From positions 1 to 64,000 of the forward strand of contig NZ_MRCQ01000013.1 in assembly GCF_002304005.1 (NCBI RefSeq): a DNA stretch of 64,000 bases, in the 5' to 3' direction. This DNA comes from Flavobacterium sp. ACN6. Lineage in GTDB: Bacteria > Bacteroidota > Bacteroidia > Flavobacteriales > Flavobacteriaceae. Both the position numbers and the translations under genes were made by a program. This document shows, piece by piece, positions 28,001 through 35,794 of the stretch. A model generated the notes under the pieces. It was not told the DNA's origin, did no database searches, and saw nothing but the letters and a program-made list of their open reading frames with translations. How positions within the stretch are numbered: position 1 is the stretch's first letter; each line of letters begins with the position of its first letter.

Positions 28001-29107
28001 GTAAATATTTTGATTTTTATCGGCAATTATTGAACTGACAACATCAAAACTCATCGGAATCTTTTTTGAATTCTGATTGTAATTTGAGAAATTGACATTA
28101 GAAACGTCCCAAAGATTCACACCTTTGTAATAACAGCCAATCCAGATCGAACCTTTTTTATCCATAAAAACCGACTTTACTTTGTCGATTCCGTTGCTGT
28201 TATTGCTGTTATTTATTTTTTGCAGACTTTTGTCTTTCCCTAAAATGTAAATTCCGTCATAAGCGCCAATCCACAAAGATCCTTGATTATCAATTACTAA
28301 AGACCTGATATCTGGATTTATTTCTTTGTATTTTTCATTCGATAAAAAAGAATCAAAAGTTTTCTGTTTTTGATCAAATTTTAAAAGTCCTTTGTTTTTG
28401 GTTCCAATCCATAAATTACCGTTTTTATCCTCAATAACCGATTGTACATTTAATAAATCTGCAGCATTAAGCGGATAATTTTTAAATGAAAATCTGCCGT
28501 TTTTTCGACTTGTTAACTGACATAAACCTTTTGTAGTTCCAATCCAGATTTCGCCTTTTGTAGTTTTTAAAATGCTGAGAATATTATTGCTCGGAAGAGT
28601 AGAAGTATCTGTATCTGAATGAAAAACCGAAGTAAAGTTTCCAGTTTTTTTATTGAGAATCGTTAATCCTTTTGAAGTTCCAAACCACATTTCACCTCCA
28701 ATTTCTTTAATACTCCAAACAGCATTATTGCTTATAGTATGATTGGCCTTTGTATGAAGATATCTTGTAAATTTATTCGAAACAGGATCGTAGCAATTGA
28801 GCCCGTTATAAGTTCCCACCCACATTTTTCCTGAACTGTCTTCTTCAATTGCCAAAATATCATTGTTGCTGATAGAAGATTTATCATTGGCATCATTTCT
28901 AAAAATAGTAAATCGGCTGCCGTCGTATTTATTGAGCCCGTCGCGCGTACCAAACCACATCTGCCCAAATTTATCCTGATGAATTGCAATAACAGAACTC
29001 TGCGATAGTCCGTCAGTTGTGGAGATGTTTTTAAGACGATATTTATTTTGGGAAAATAGATTTCCTGAAATAAAAAGCAAAACCAGAAAGACTATTTTGT
29101 ATTTCAT
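25016..29107 (-). CDS. Hybrid two-component system sensor/regulator (HTCS)
   Basis: The 1363-residue one-protein two-component system has a signal peptide (to about 20), then two seven-bladed propellers made of Reg_prop repeats (DKFGQMWFGTRDGLNKYD and many similar). A Y_Y_Y domain (about 700-780), one membrane segment (about 785-810), HisKA with H845 in NISHEFRTPL and HATPase with DSGVG and GTGIGLSIVK follow. The chain ends with a receiver with phospho-acceptor D1157 (LIISDVIMPE) and an AraC-type DNA-binding domain (about 1260-1355). Such proteins sense a glycan fragment in the periplasm and activate the neighbouring susCD genes. All catalytic residues are present. It lies between the beta-helix gene and susC, all on one strand. 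Confidence 0.95.
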   Translation of the reverse strand: MKYKIVFLVLLFISGNLFSQNKYRLKNISTTDGLSQSSVIAIHQDKFGQMWFGTRDGLNKYDGSRFTIFRNDANDKSSISNNDILAIEEDSSGKMWVGTYNGLNCYDPVSNKFTRYLHTKANHTISNNAVWSIKEIGGEMWFGTSKGLTILNKKTGNFTSVFHSDTDTSTLPSNNILSILKTTKGEIWIGTTKGLCQLTSRKNGRFSFKNYPLNAADLLNVQSVIEDKNGNLWIGTKNKGLLKFDQKQKTFDSFLSNEKYKEINPDIRSLVIDNQGSLWIGAYDGIYILGKDKSLQKINNSNNSNGIDKVKSVFMDKKGSIWIGCYYKGVNLWDVSNVNFSNYNQNSKKIPMSFDVVSSIIADKNQNIYFGTEGGGITIYNKKTEAVSYINSKTGQSNKNDIKAMCLSDDHILWIGTFSKGLSAYNTISKRIEDNRINPELIDLLKETGVYSLKTENQILWIGTFGKGLIRYNTGNKTFHIMGSDNTKSVFLTNNIIRTILVDKQNALWVGTQNGLNRIPLQNFNLHKYTIQHFFYDHSALSGDDILTLFQDSKNRIWVGTKAKGLHYFDGKKFSQINLKIGNTVITSIHSILEDDDKNLWISTNQGIIKYNTTQKNTVIYDQKDGLASNEFNDNSALKLDSNQFYFGSPSGATYFDASKISLNQYAPQVLITDLKIKNEMINASDKNGILEKSIGFTQTITLDYDKANFSINFAIPNYIRSKNNQYSYRLTGLENNWTTTKNSEANFAIQNPGTYTFEVRGANNDGVWNKTPTTLTVIVNPAPWRSIWAFLLYGIIIGLGLYGLIWIMKSKARLKQKLELEYLESKRIEENNRAKLDFFTNISHEFRTPLTLILGPLQQILADYNGTNEMYKKLLVIEGSANHLLGLINRLMDFRKLENDQATLETANGNVVKFTKEIFLSFIEYAKDGGYDYSFETSEEEILVYFDRYKLERVFYNLISNAFRYTPKGGSIHIKINHDHENLFIAVEDSGVGISEEHIDKIFNLFFEIPMHNQVQKNYNKGTGIGLSIVKNIVKLHKGTINVTNKTSGGVIFKVALPLGRNHLSDNEIITDFKISDDISQYTAQLESSETIENEDIEDLLVNDEKQTILIVEDHKILRKFMKNLLKKDYNIIEAENGKIALDKALKFVPNLIISDVIMPEMVGTELCSKIKENIKTSHIPVILLTSRSSLVYKFEGLESGADDYISKPFNLMEFKLRVKNLLNSTERLKLKFSSEDSFIPSEITVSSLDEELLKKAFKIVEENISNEQFDIPFFCSELGVSRTMLFLKVKAWTNFTPNEFIHEIRLKRAAQLLEQNKLNVSEISYKVGFNNPKYFSKCFQKKYGETPSQYADKFYKSSTVS

Positions 29108-29119
29108 AGTGTTTTTTTA

Positions 29120-29199
29120 AGGTTCGAAGAGGCAAAGGCTCTGAGGTTCATGGGCTGTCAAAAAAACCTTTGCACCTTTGTACCTCTGAGCCTTTGAAA
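29120..29199. repeat. 10-unit octamer inverted array
   Basis: Five AGGnnCnn-type units (29120-29159), an A-rich unit, then four CTTTGnAC-type units to 29199, all in 8-bp register. The two halves are complementary and can form a hairpin. The array ends exactly where the stop codon of the beta-helix gene starts (29200). Confidence 0.88.
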
Positions 29200-30828
29200 C
29201 TATTTTAAACGTTTACTTAATTGATAATCATACAACGACGGAATTTTTTCTATTCCCGTATTCAAAAATTCAATATAAGGATCGACGTCGTATTTGATTT
29301 CAAATTTAGTGTTTCCGTGTACGCCAATGATTCTAGCAAAAGCTCCGTCTTTCATTCCGTATAATAAAACCGGTTTCGTTTGATTTGGATTTTCGACTTG
29401 AACATTTAAATTCCAAAATGTACTGAAAGGCGCGTGTGAAGGTTTCCAATATGCAGCACCGCCGCCTCCAAATAAATAGTAACTATTGTTTTTATCAGCC
29501 GTAATATGAACCGTAATATTATCAAATAAATTTTGATGATTTGCTCCCGAATGCTGATCTAAAAGCGGATCAGCAAATAATTCACAATTCTGATAAACGT
29601 TTTTGGTCGCAAAAGTGTTGAAACTTAATGGATGAACCGTTTTATTGTAAATTTTTAAATTTTTCACCAAAATATTATGAACACCGCCTAAAGTTACGGT
29701 ATAATGTGATAAATGCGGGCCATCGGTAGTAATATCCTGAACGGTTACATTTGAAACTTCTTCGGCTAGAATACCGCTGTCAGCATTGGTGATTTTAATA
29801 TCTTTTACCCAGCTGTTAAAAAGGCGCGTTAAGAAAATTGCATTATTTCCTGGTTCTACATGATGTGCCACTCTCGGAATATCAGGAAAAGTAAAGCGAA
29901 GATGTTCAATTCCAACTTCATTTAAATGTTTCCATTCCACCAATTGCGCTTGATAACTCGGTTTTACCGAAATAGTTAAGGGCGTTTTTAAAGTGATTTT
30001 TGAACCCGAAATTTTAAGAATTTCAACCTGCTGTCTCACAATTGGAAGTTTTGGAAATTGCCAATGATGCGAACCTGGTTTTACTTTAGCACCTTGATAT
30101 AAGTCTTTAATAATTTCACCGTTTTCGCCGTCTTTATTAAACAATTGTAATTCGACAATATCGCCGACTTTTAAGTTTTTAACTTCAGAAACCGTAATAA
30201 TATGTTCGCCCATTTTTCCAGAACTGACCTTCGCCAAAACATTAGGTTCGGGTTCGTATTTATCCAAATACGATTTTACACGTTCACCCGGAATCTGTGT
30301 CCAGATAAAACCGCCAGACCAAGCATATTGTGAGAAAGGCAAATCGATATTGTTTTCTGTTTCGCGTTGTCTTTTATCAAAAGTGGTTAAATACTCACGA
30401 AGTTCTGCCAGAGATTTTGGATCTTTTAAATACATCATCGGTCGTGGGCAGTAGATTTCAGTTCCGTTTTCGTCAGAACCTGCGCCGCGAAGTACAAAAT
30501 TACTTCTTTCGATGTAAAGAATATCACTCAGAATAATTCTGCCTGCAGGCAATTGCAGGACTACATTTCCACTAATAGAATTTGCTGTTTCAAAGGCTTT
30601 TAACAATGCTTTTGAATCATCTAAATTGTCATTTGCTTTAACGCCAAAATCTACGGCATTAATAATTTGTCCGTTTGATACTGGAATCTGGCTTTCGCCG
30701 AAGTGATATCCAGCATAACTAAAATCAGGTAAATAGTTTGTTTTTGATTGAAGAATATTGGGTAGTTCCTGCGCCATTGTAGTATTTACAACAAGGCTGC
30801 AAAAGGTGATAATGGCTTGGCGAATCAT
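29200..30828 (-). CDS. Exported right-handed beta-helix protein, candidate polysaccharide lyase
   Basis: The 542-residue protein has a signal peptide (to about residue 19, ending TTMAQ). The start of the helix (AVDFGVKANDNLDDSKALLKA, about 59-79, then LPAGRIILSDIL) is typical of the pectate-lyase-3/GH28-related superfamily. Beta-helix coils continue (VSNVTVQDITTDGP, VHNILVKNLKIYN). An insertion of about 100 residues lies after the first coils. I cannot assign a CAZy family or catalytic residues. The locus codes for GH88, which needs unsaturated products, and shows no other lyase candidate, so this is the best one. A glycoside hydrolase or epimerase is the alternative. It sits between uxuA and the sensor gene on the same strand. 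Confidence 0.75.
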   Translation of the reverse strand: MIRQAIITFCSLVVNTTMAQELPNILQSKTNYLPDFSYAGYHFGESQIPVSNGQIINAVDFGVKANDNLDDSKALLKAFETANSISGNVVLQLPAGRIILSDILYIERSNFVLRGAGSDENGTEIYCPRPMMYLKDPKSLAELREYLTTFDKRQRETENNIDLPFSQYAWSGGFIWTQIPGERVKSYLDKYEPEPNVLAKVSSGKMGEHIITVSEVKNLKVGDIVELQLFNKDGENGEIIKDLYQGAKVKPGSHHWQFPKLPIVRQQVEILKISGSKITLKTPLTISVKPSYQAQLVEWKHLNEVGIEHLRFTFPDIPRVAHHVEPGNNAIFLTRLFNSWVKDIKITNADSGILAEEVSNVTVQDITTDGPHLSHYTVTLGGVHNILVKNLKIYNKTVHPLSFNTFATKNVYQNCELFADPLLDQHSGANHQNLFDNITVHITADKNNSYYLFGGGGAAYWKPSHAPFSTFWNLNVQVENPNQTKPVLLYGMKDGAFARIIGVHGNTKFEIKYDVDPYIEFLNTGIEKIPSLYDYQLSKRLK

Positions 30829-30867
30829 GGTTTTGTGATTGTTTGTGGTTAGTTAGTTTTTTTGATT

Positions 30868-31094
30868 TTGCCACGAAGGCAGTAAGGCGCAAAGTTTTTT
30901 TTAAGCTCATTTTTGTCACCCTGACGAAGGAAGGATCACACTCGAAACTCCGCAATCAAAATCGCCAATCTTTGTAGAATTACGCGTGTGATCATTCGTT
31001 CCTCATGATGACAAAGTAAACTTCACATTATTTTAAGTAAATCTGCTCAATCTGAGAGAAAAAAAACTTTCCGCCTTAGCGTCTTCGTGGCAAA
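30868..31094. repeat. Nested inverted repeats between two operon genes
   Basis: An outer pair is TTGCCACGAAG..GCGCAAAG (30868-30894) against CTTTCCGC..CTTCGTGGCAA (31067-31094). The arms are written in 8-bp units (30871, 30879, 30887; 31067, 31075, 31083). Inside is a second imperfect inverted pair, about 30 bases each, at 30911-30941 (TTTTGTCACCCTGACGAAGG at its start) and 30985-31016. The whole spacer between the beta-helix gene and uxuA is made of it. Confidence 0.8.
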
Positions 31095-31099
31095 ACAAC

Positions 31100-32284
31100 T
31101 TATAAAGATCGCTTAATCCCTAATTCAAGCCCGCGCAGTTCTGCTAAACCTCTTAAACGGCCAATGGCAGAATACCCTGGATTTGTTTTTTTCTTTAAAT
31201 CGTCTAACATTTGGTGTCCGTGATCTGGGCGCATTGGCAGTTTGGTATTGTTTCTTTTCTCCACTTCCAAAATCGCTTTTACGACTTCATACATATCAAC
31301 ATCGCCTTCCAAATGATTGGCTTCGTAGAAACTTCCTTCTTCGTCTCTTTGCGTACTTCTTAAATGAATAAAATTCATTTTATCCCCGTGACGTCTTACA
31401 ATGCCGGGTAAATCGTTATCAGCACGAACGCCGTAAGAACCTGTACACATTGTAAATCCGTTTGATTTTGAAGGCGCAGCATTCATTAATTCGATTAAAT
31501 CTTCTTCGGTGCTTACAACTCTTGGTAAACCTAAAATAGGGTAGGGTGGATCGTCAGGATGAATCGCCATCAAAACGCCTTTACTTTCGGCAACTGGAAT
31601 AATTTCCTTTAAAAAGAAGAAAAGATTATCTTTTAAAGTTTGTCTGTCAATATGATTGTAAGCACTTAATGTAACTAAGAAATCTTCAACTGTGTATGCT
31701 TCTTCTGCACCCGGAAGTCCTGCCAGAATATTTCGCTGCAATTTTATTTTATCTTCATCATTCAAAGCTTCAAAATAGCTTTTTGCTTTTTGAGTCTGTT
31801 CAGCAGAATATTCTTTGTCAGCGCCAGGTCTTTTTAAAATAAACAATTCAAACGCTGCAAATGCATTGATGTCAAAACGAAGTGCTTTTGAACCGTCTTC
31901 AACCGTGTACGACAAATCGGTTCTTGACCAGTCTAAAACCGGCATAAAATTGTAACACACACATTTGATACCGCATAAAGCCAGATTACGAATGCTTTCT
32001 TTATAATTTTCAATGTATTGAAGATAATTTCCAGTTTGCTTTTTAATGTCTTCATGAACTGGAATACTTTCTACAACCGACCAAGTTAAACCTGAAGCAC
32101 CTTTTTTAGGATCGCCGTCTTCGTGTTCAATTTCTACTTTTCGTTTAATAATTTCGTCAATGCTCCAAACTTCTCCATTTGGAATATGATGTAATGCTGT
32201 TACAATTCCGGTTGCGCCGGTTTGCTTAATATCTTGTAAAGAAACGGGGTCATTTGGTCCGAACCATCTTAATGTTTGTTCCAT
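31100..32284 (-). CDS. uxuA: D-mannonate dehydratase
   Basis: The product is 394 residues when started at the ATG at 32284 ([16 protein letters not shown]), the same length and start as E. coli UxuA. An in-frame ATG 13 codons upstream lies inside a hairpin repeat and is rejected. It converts D-mannonate to 2-keto-3-deoxygluconate. Typical blocks are [68 protein letters not shown] and [12 protein letters not shown], with metal-binding His, Cys and Asp. It is the third step from glucuronate after isomerase and reductase, and works with the SDR gene directly upstream in the operon. Confidence 0.95.
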   Translation of the reverse strand: MEQTLRWFGPNDPVSLQDIKQTGATGIVTALHHIPNGEVWSIDEIIKRKVEIEHEDGDPKKGASGLTWSVVESIPVHEDIKKQTGNYLQYIENYKESIRNLALCGIKCVCYNFMPVLDWSRTDLSYTVEDGSKALRFDINAFAAFELFILKRPGADKEYSAEQTQKAKSYFEALNDEDKIKLQRNILAGLPGAEEAYTVEDFLVTLSAYNHIDRQTLKDNLFFFLKEIIPVAESKGVLMAIHPDDPPYPILGLPRVVSTEEDLIELMNAAPSKSNGFTMCTGSYGVRADNDLPGIVRRHGDKMNFIHLRSTQRDEEGSFYEANHLEGDVDMYEVVKAILEVEKRNNTKLPMRPDHGHQMLDDLKKKTNPGYSAIGRLRGLAELRGLELGIKRSL

Positions 32285-32307
32285 TTTATTTGTTTTTGTT
32301 TTGATTT

Positions 32308-32394
32308 CCTGCAAGGTTTCCAAAACCTTGTAGGTTTAAATTACACATCTAGATAAATAAAAATAATACCTGCAAGGTTTGAAAATCTTGCAGG
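32308..32394. repeat. Two CCTGCAAGG hairpins
   Basis: Imperfect palindromes with the arms CCTGCAAGGTTT and AACCTTGTAGG lie at 32308-32334, with a second copy at 32369-32394. They fill the spacer between uxuA and the SDR gene. The first also creates the false upstream Met of uxuA. Confidence 0.75.
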
Positions 32395-32413
32395 AGAGAT
32401 CGTAACTAAAAAA

Positions 32414-33226
32414 TTAAATGCTAGTTGCAGCAAATCCGCCGTCAACTTTTAAGATTGTTCCCGTAACGAATTTCGACATGTCGCTGCATAAAAATAAAAG
32501 AGCGCCGTCGATATCTTCTGGTGTTCCAAATCTTCCCATTGGCGTGTGGTCGATAATTTTTTCACCTCTTGGAGTCAGTTTTCCTTCTGGAGTTAATAAT
32601 AAAGCTCTGTTTTGTTCTCCAATAAAGAAACCTGGGGAAATAGCATTTACACGAATTCCTTCGCCATATTTTTGTGCTAATTCAACTGCCATCCATTGTG
32701 TAAAGTTGTCAATAGCCGCTTTTGAAGCAGAATAACCTACAACTCTCGTTAAAGGTCTTTGCGCCGATGCAGATGAAATATTAATGATGTTTCCTGATTT
32801 TTGTTTTGCAAAAAGTGCTGCAAAAACCTGTGTAGGAAGCATGGTTCCAATGATATTCAAATCGACAACTTTTTGCAAATCATCTGTTTTCATATCATAA
32901 ACTGCTTGATCCGGCTGAATTGTCGCCCCCGGCATATTTCCGCCTGCAGCATTAATTAAGATATCCAGTCGGCCATATTTTTCAGCGATAAAATCTTTTG
33001 CTTTTTCTAATTCTTCTTTGTTTAAAACATTGGCTTGAATAGCAAAGGCCTGTCCGCCGTTAGCTTCTATGTTTTTTACTGTTTTCTCTGCTTTCTCAAG
33101 TGATTGCGAAACGATTCCGACAATAACGCCTTGTTTTGCCAAAACGTTTGCAAAGTTGCTCCCTAATACTCCTGCACCACCTGTAATAAGTGCAATCTTT
33201 CCTTTTAAATTGAATATTGAATCCAT
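32414..33226 (-). CDS. SDR oxidoreductase, probable D-fructuronate (mannonate) reductase
   Basis: The 270-residue classical short-chain dehydrogenase has a cofactor glycine motif TGGAGVLGS (about 15-23), NAAGG (about 92-96), the Ser in INISSASA and the catalytic Y165 and K169 in GYSASKAA. In Bacteroidota an SDR next to uxuA often replaces the unrelated UxuB and reduces D-fructuronate to D-mannonate. The assignment to this step rests on the operon (mannonate dehydratase and KDPG aldolase on either side). It precedes uxuA in transcription order. Confidence 0.85.
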   Translation of the reverse strand: MDSIFNLKGKIALITGGAGVLGSNFANVLAKQGVIVGIVSQSLEKAEKTVKNIEANGGQAFAIQANVLNKEELEKAKDFIAEKYGRLDILINAAGGNMPGATIQPDQAVYDMKTDDLQKVVDLNIIGTMLPTQVFAALFAKQKSGNIINISSASAQRPLTRVVGYSASKAAIDNFTQWMAVELAQKYGEGIRVNAISPGFFIGEQNRALLLTPEGKLTPRGEKIIDHTPMGRFGTPEDIDGALLFLCSDMSKFVTGTILKVDGGFAATSI

Positions 33227-33254
33227 TTATTAATTTATTTTTAAATTCAATACT

Positions 33255-33389
33255 TTAAATTCCAAATTCCAATTTGAAAAATAAGGTATTTATACTATTT
33301 GTTTTTTGAAATTCCAATATAGAAATGAAAATCCATATGTGTTTGATTCCTCGCTTTCGGAATTTGGAATTTCAAAATTTGGAATTTCA
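33255..33389. repeat. AAATTCC-type inverted array
   Basis: The left arm at 33255-33275 repeats AAATTCC. The right arm at 33359-33388 repeats GGAATTT with small slips. Together they can fold back. The right arm runs into the stop codon of the aldolase gene (33387-33389). It is the AT-rich relative of the octamer arrays. Confidence 0.65.
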
Positions 33390-34049
33390 CTTTCTGATGT
33401 TATCAATTAGTTCCAAAACTCTTATCGTTTCTTTTTCGATTGTGTCGTAAGCTTCATAATCCATTACTTTTTTGCTGATTAATTTGCTTCCCATTCCAAC
33501 TGCAGAAACCCCAGCATTAAACCAAGTTTCAATACTTTGACGAGTAGTGTCTACACCTCCGGTTGGCATAAAAATTAGGTTTGGAAAAATATCTTTGATA
33601 CCGCTCATAAAATCAGGTCCTAAAATATTTCCAGGGAAAAGCTTAATAAATTTTACTCCGGCGTTTTCAGCAGTAATAATTTCTGTTGGAGTCATACATC
33701 CTGGTGCGTACAAAACTTCTTTACCAATTAGGAATGAAGCAACTTCAGGAACGAAACCCGGACTTATAAAAAAATCAGCTCCAGCTAAAAAATAAGTTTC
33801 TGCCTGAGCTAAGTTTTTGATGGTGCCAATTCCTAATAACATTCCCGGCATTTCAGCATTTCTAATTTCAATTAATTTCTTAAAGTTGGAAAGCGCTTCT
33901 GGACCTCTGCTGGTATATTCTACAGCTCTTATGCCGCTATTATAGAGTGTTTTTAAAACAGCAATACTTTTCGATTCGTCCGCATTAAAATATAAAGGAA
34001 GCATTCCTTGTTTTAGAATCACTTCTATCGAATTTTGAATAGTACTCAT
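33387..34049 (-). CDS. eda: 2-keto-3-deoxy-6-phosphogluconate aldolase
   Basis: The 220-residue TIM-barrel aldolase splits KDPG to pyruvate and glyceraldehyde 3-phosphate. Visible are the general-acid Glu in AVEYTSRG (E44), PGCMTPTE, the Schiff-base lysine K136 in VKFIKLFPG, and the phosphate-binding MPTGGVDTT block. Length fits the family. It starts 3 bases behind the YhcH-like gene, so the two are co-transcribed. It needs a KDG kinase to supply its substrate, and none is in the window. The stop codon lies in an AAATTCC-type repeat. Confidence 0.93.
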   Translation of the reverse strand: MSTIQNSIEVILKQGMLPLYFNADESKSIAVLKTLYNSGIRAVEYTSRGPEALSNFKKLIEIRNAEMPGMLLGIGTIKNLAQAETYFLAGADFFISPGFVPEVASFLIGKEVLYAPGCMTPTEIITAENAGVKFIKLFPGNILGPDFMSGIKDIFPNLIFMPTGGVDTTRQSIETWFNAGVSAVGMGSKLISKKVMDYEAYDTIEKETIRVLELIDNIRK

Positions 34050-34052
34050 GAC

Positions 34053-34502
34053 TTATATTTTTACTTTAATTACAATCTTTTTCAATTCTCCTTCACCAAT
34101 CATTGCTGTGTGTACATCCTCTGGAAATAATATGGCAAATTGTTTTTCCTGCATTTGAAAAAACGTATCTGGTGCATCATGAAAAAAGCGAACATCTCGT
34201 TCGTCGCTGTAATCGCCATTTGGATTTACACATTTTTCCCTTGGTTTCCAGGCAAAAGTTTCTGGTCCTTTGATTGAAATCTGAATGTCAATATTTTTAT
34301 CATGGCATTCAAATCCTTTAACGGCTTCTTCTTTTGTATTTCCCTGTCCGACAATTACAATTAGTTTTAAACCTTCACCAATTTCAAATGTGCCTTCTTC
34401 AAGGTTTGCAATATCAGTTTGATTTACATAGTCGAATGCCTTTTTAAAGTTCGGATGCAGGCCGTAGTATTTTGCTGCATTATGGAGTGAATCTAGTATC
34501 AT
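34053..34502 (-). CDS. YhcH/YjgK/YiaL (DUF386) family protein
   Basis: The 149-residue cupin-type beta-barrel protein has the family blocks GTFEIGEGLKLIV, CHDKNIDIQISIKGPE and FAILFPEDVHTAMIGEGE, with the metal-binding His and Glu pattern near the end. Family members occur in sialic acid, alginate and uronate operons and are thought to act on sugar anomers or uptake. The exact reaction is not settled. It is the first gene of the minus-strand uronate operon, right behind the promoter at 34613-34642. Confidence 0.88.
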   Translation of the reverse strand: MILDSLHNAAKYYGLHPNFKKAFDYVNQTDIANLEEGTFEIGEGLKLIVIVGQGNTKEEAVKGFECHDKNIDIQISIKGPETFAWKPREKCVNPNGDYSDERDVRFFHDAPDTFFQMQEKQFAILFPEDVHTAMIGEGELKKIVIKVKI

Positions 34503-34561
34503 CTCGTTAGATAGTATTTTGGTTTTTAATAGTGTTTTTAGTTGATTAACAGAAAAAAGAA

Positions 34562-34590
34562 TTGTTTTCTTACTGTTATGTGTATATTTG
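34562..34590 (+). promoter_or_regulatory. Promoter of the LacI-type regulator
   Basis: TTG at 34562-34564, then 18 bases, then TATATTTG at 34583-34590. Both boxes and the spacing fit the Bacteroidota consensus exactly. The expected transcript start falls near 34597, inside the palindrome. Confidence 0.75.
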
Positions 34591-34604
34591 CGTGTGCGTA
34601 CACG
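34591..34604. promoter_or_regulatory. Palindrome between two facing promoters, candidate operator
   Basis: CGTGTGCGTACACG has 5-bp arms CGTGT/ACACG around GCGT. It covers the expected start sites of both promoters. LacI-family operators are palindromes of this size, so binding by the adjacent regulator is a fair inference. Confidence 0.6.
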
Positions 34605-34612
34605 GTACTTTA

Positions 34613-34642
34613 CAAATGTATGTAAAATGAAGTGTAAAACAA
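34613..34642 (-). promoter_or_regulatory. Promoter of the uronate operon
   Basis: On the minus strand TTG (34642-34640), then 19 bases, then TACATTTG (34620-34613). Both match the consensus. Transcription would start near 34606 and run into the YhcH-like gene. Confidence 0.72.
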
Positions 34643-34710
34643 CTTATTTTTGATAAAATAAATTAATTTTACCGCACTGCTTTTATTTTTTTAACTTAAA
34701 AAGAATCAAT

Positions 34711-35736
34711 ATCATAACAATTAAAAAAATTGCTGAATTAGCGAATGTTTCGCCGGGAACAGTTGATAGAATTATACACAAGCGCGGGCAGGTGGCGCAG
34801 GAAACTGTGGATAAGGTCAATGCAATAATTGAAGAGTTTGGTTATAAACGAAATATACTGGCAAGTAATCTGGCTTTAAATAAGAAATTTCATTTTGCTG
34901 TTTTTCTTCCAAAATCAGAAACTTTGGAATATTGGAAAAGTCAGGTTGATGGAATCGAAAAAGCAGCTGTTGAGTTTAGTAAATTCGGAATAGTCTTAGA
35001 TTATTTTTTCTACGATTATAATCTTACATCTTTTAAAGAATCTTCGCAAAAAGTATTAGAATTTGATTGCGACGGACTTTTATTTGCACCCATTTTTTAT
35101 GAAGATTCTGTTCGTTTTTTGAATGAATATCAAAAGAAAAATATTCCAGTTGTCATGATTGACTCCAATATTTCCGAAGGGAATGATCACGCGTATGTGG
35201 GACAGGATGCTTTTCAAAGCGGTTATTTGGCTGGAAGGTTAATTAGTTTTGCAGTAAAAAATGAAAGACAGGTTTTGATTTTTAAAATTACAAGAGAAAT
35301 TGAAAGTACATCGGTTTATTTACAGCGTATCGACGGATTTTATTCTTATTTTAAAGATCATAACGAACTGACTAATTTTAAATTTTCTGAAGTGACTTTA
35401 AAAGATTCTAGAATCGATCAGTTGAGTTTGGAAATGTTTTCTGGCGTAAGCAGCATTTTTGTTCCAAATTCAAGAGCTTATATAGTTGCTGAATTTTTAG
35501 AAAAAAATAATATAAAAGGTGTTAGAATCATTGGTTTTGATTTGCTGAAAGAAAATATTGAATATTTAAACAAAGGCATAATCGATTTTTTAATTAACCA
35601 AAGACCCGAAGACCAAGGTTATATGGGGATTAATTATTTATACAAAAAACTGGTTTTACAAGAAGATGTTGAAAGCACCAATTATATTCCGCTTGAAATT
35701 ATTTTAAAGGAGAATTATTTTCCTGTTAGGAACTAA
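34711..35736 (+). CDS. LacI-family regulator with no canonical start codon
   Basis: The sugar-binding (periplasmic-binding-type) domain is complete, and the frame upstream encodes a full LacI helix-turn-helix, ITIKKIAELANVSPGTVDRI, then HKRGQVAQETVDKV. The frame is open back to a stop at 34654, but it holds no ATG, GTG or TTG before the GTG at 34792, and a start there would remove the recognition helices. A start at ATC 34711, ATA 34714 or ATT 34720 would give about 340 residues, the family's usual length; 34711 is chosen for annotation. A sequencing error or inactivation is the alternative. It is divergent from the uronate operon and probably controls it. Confidence 0.7.
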   Translation: MITIKKIAELANVSPGTVDRIIHKRGQVAQETVDKVNAIIEEFGYKRNILASNLALNKKFHFAVFLPKSETLEYWKSQVDGIEKAAVEFSKFGIVLDYFFYDYNLTSFKESSQKVLEFDCDGLLFAPIFYEDSVRFLNEYQKKNIPVVMIDSNISEGNDHAYVGQDAFQSGYLAGRLISFAVKNERQVLIFKITREIESTSVYLQRIDGFYSYFKDHNELTNFKFSEVTLKDSRIDQLSLEMFSGVSSIFVPNSRAYIVAEFLEKNNIKGVRIIGFDLLKENIEYLNKGIIDFLINQRPEDQGYMGINYLYKKLVLQEDVESTNYIPLEIILKENYFPVRN

Positions 35737-35794
35737 AATTTTTCACGAAGTTTTTTCGATTATAAATTACGATCTCAATATTTTCACATAGCCC

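Noticed and set aside
32285-32323. Upstream start of uxuA
   Set aside because: The extra 13 codons come from a hairpin repeat, and the family starts at the internal Met, giving the usual 394 residues.
34792-35736. Regulator starting at the GTG 34792
   Set aside because: This start would cut off most of the helix-turn-helix, which is intact in the same frame upstream.
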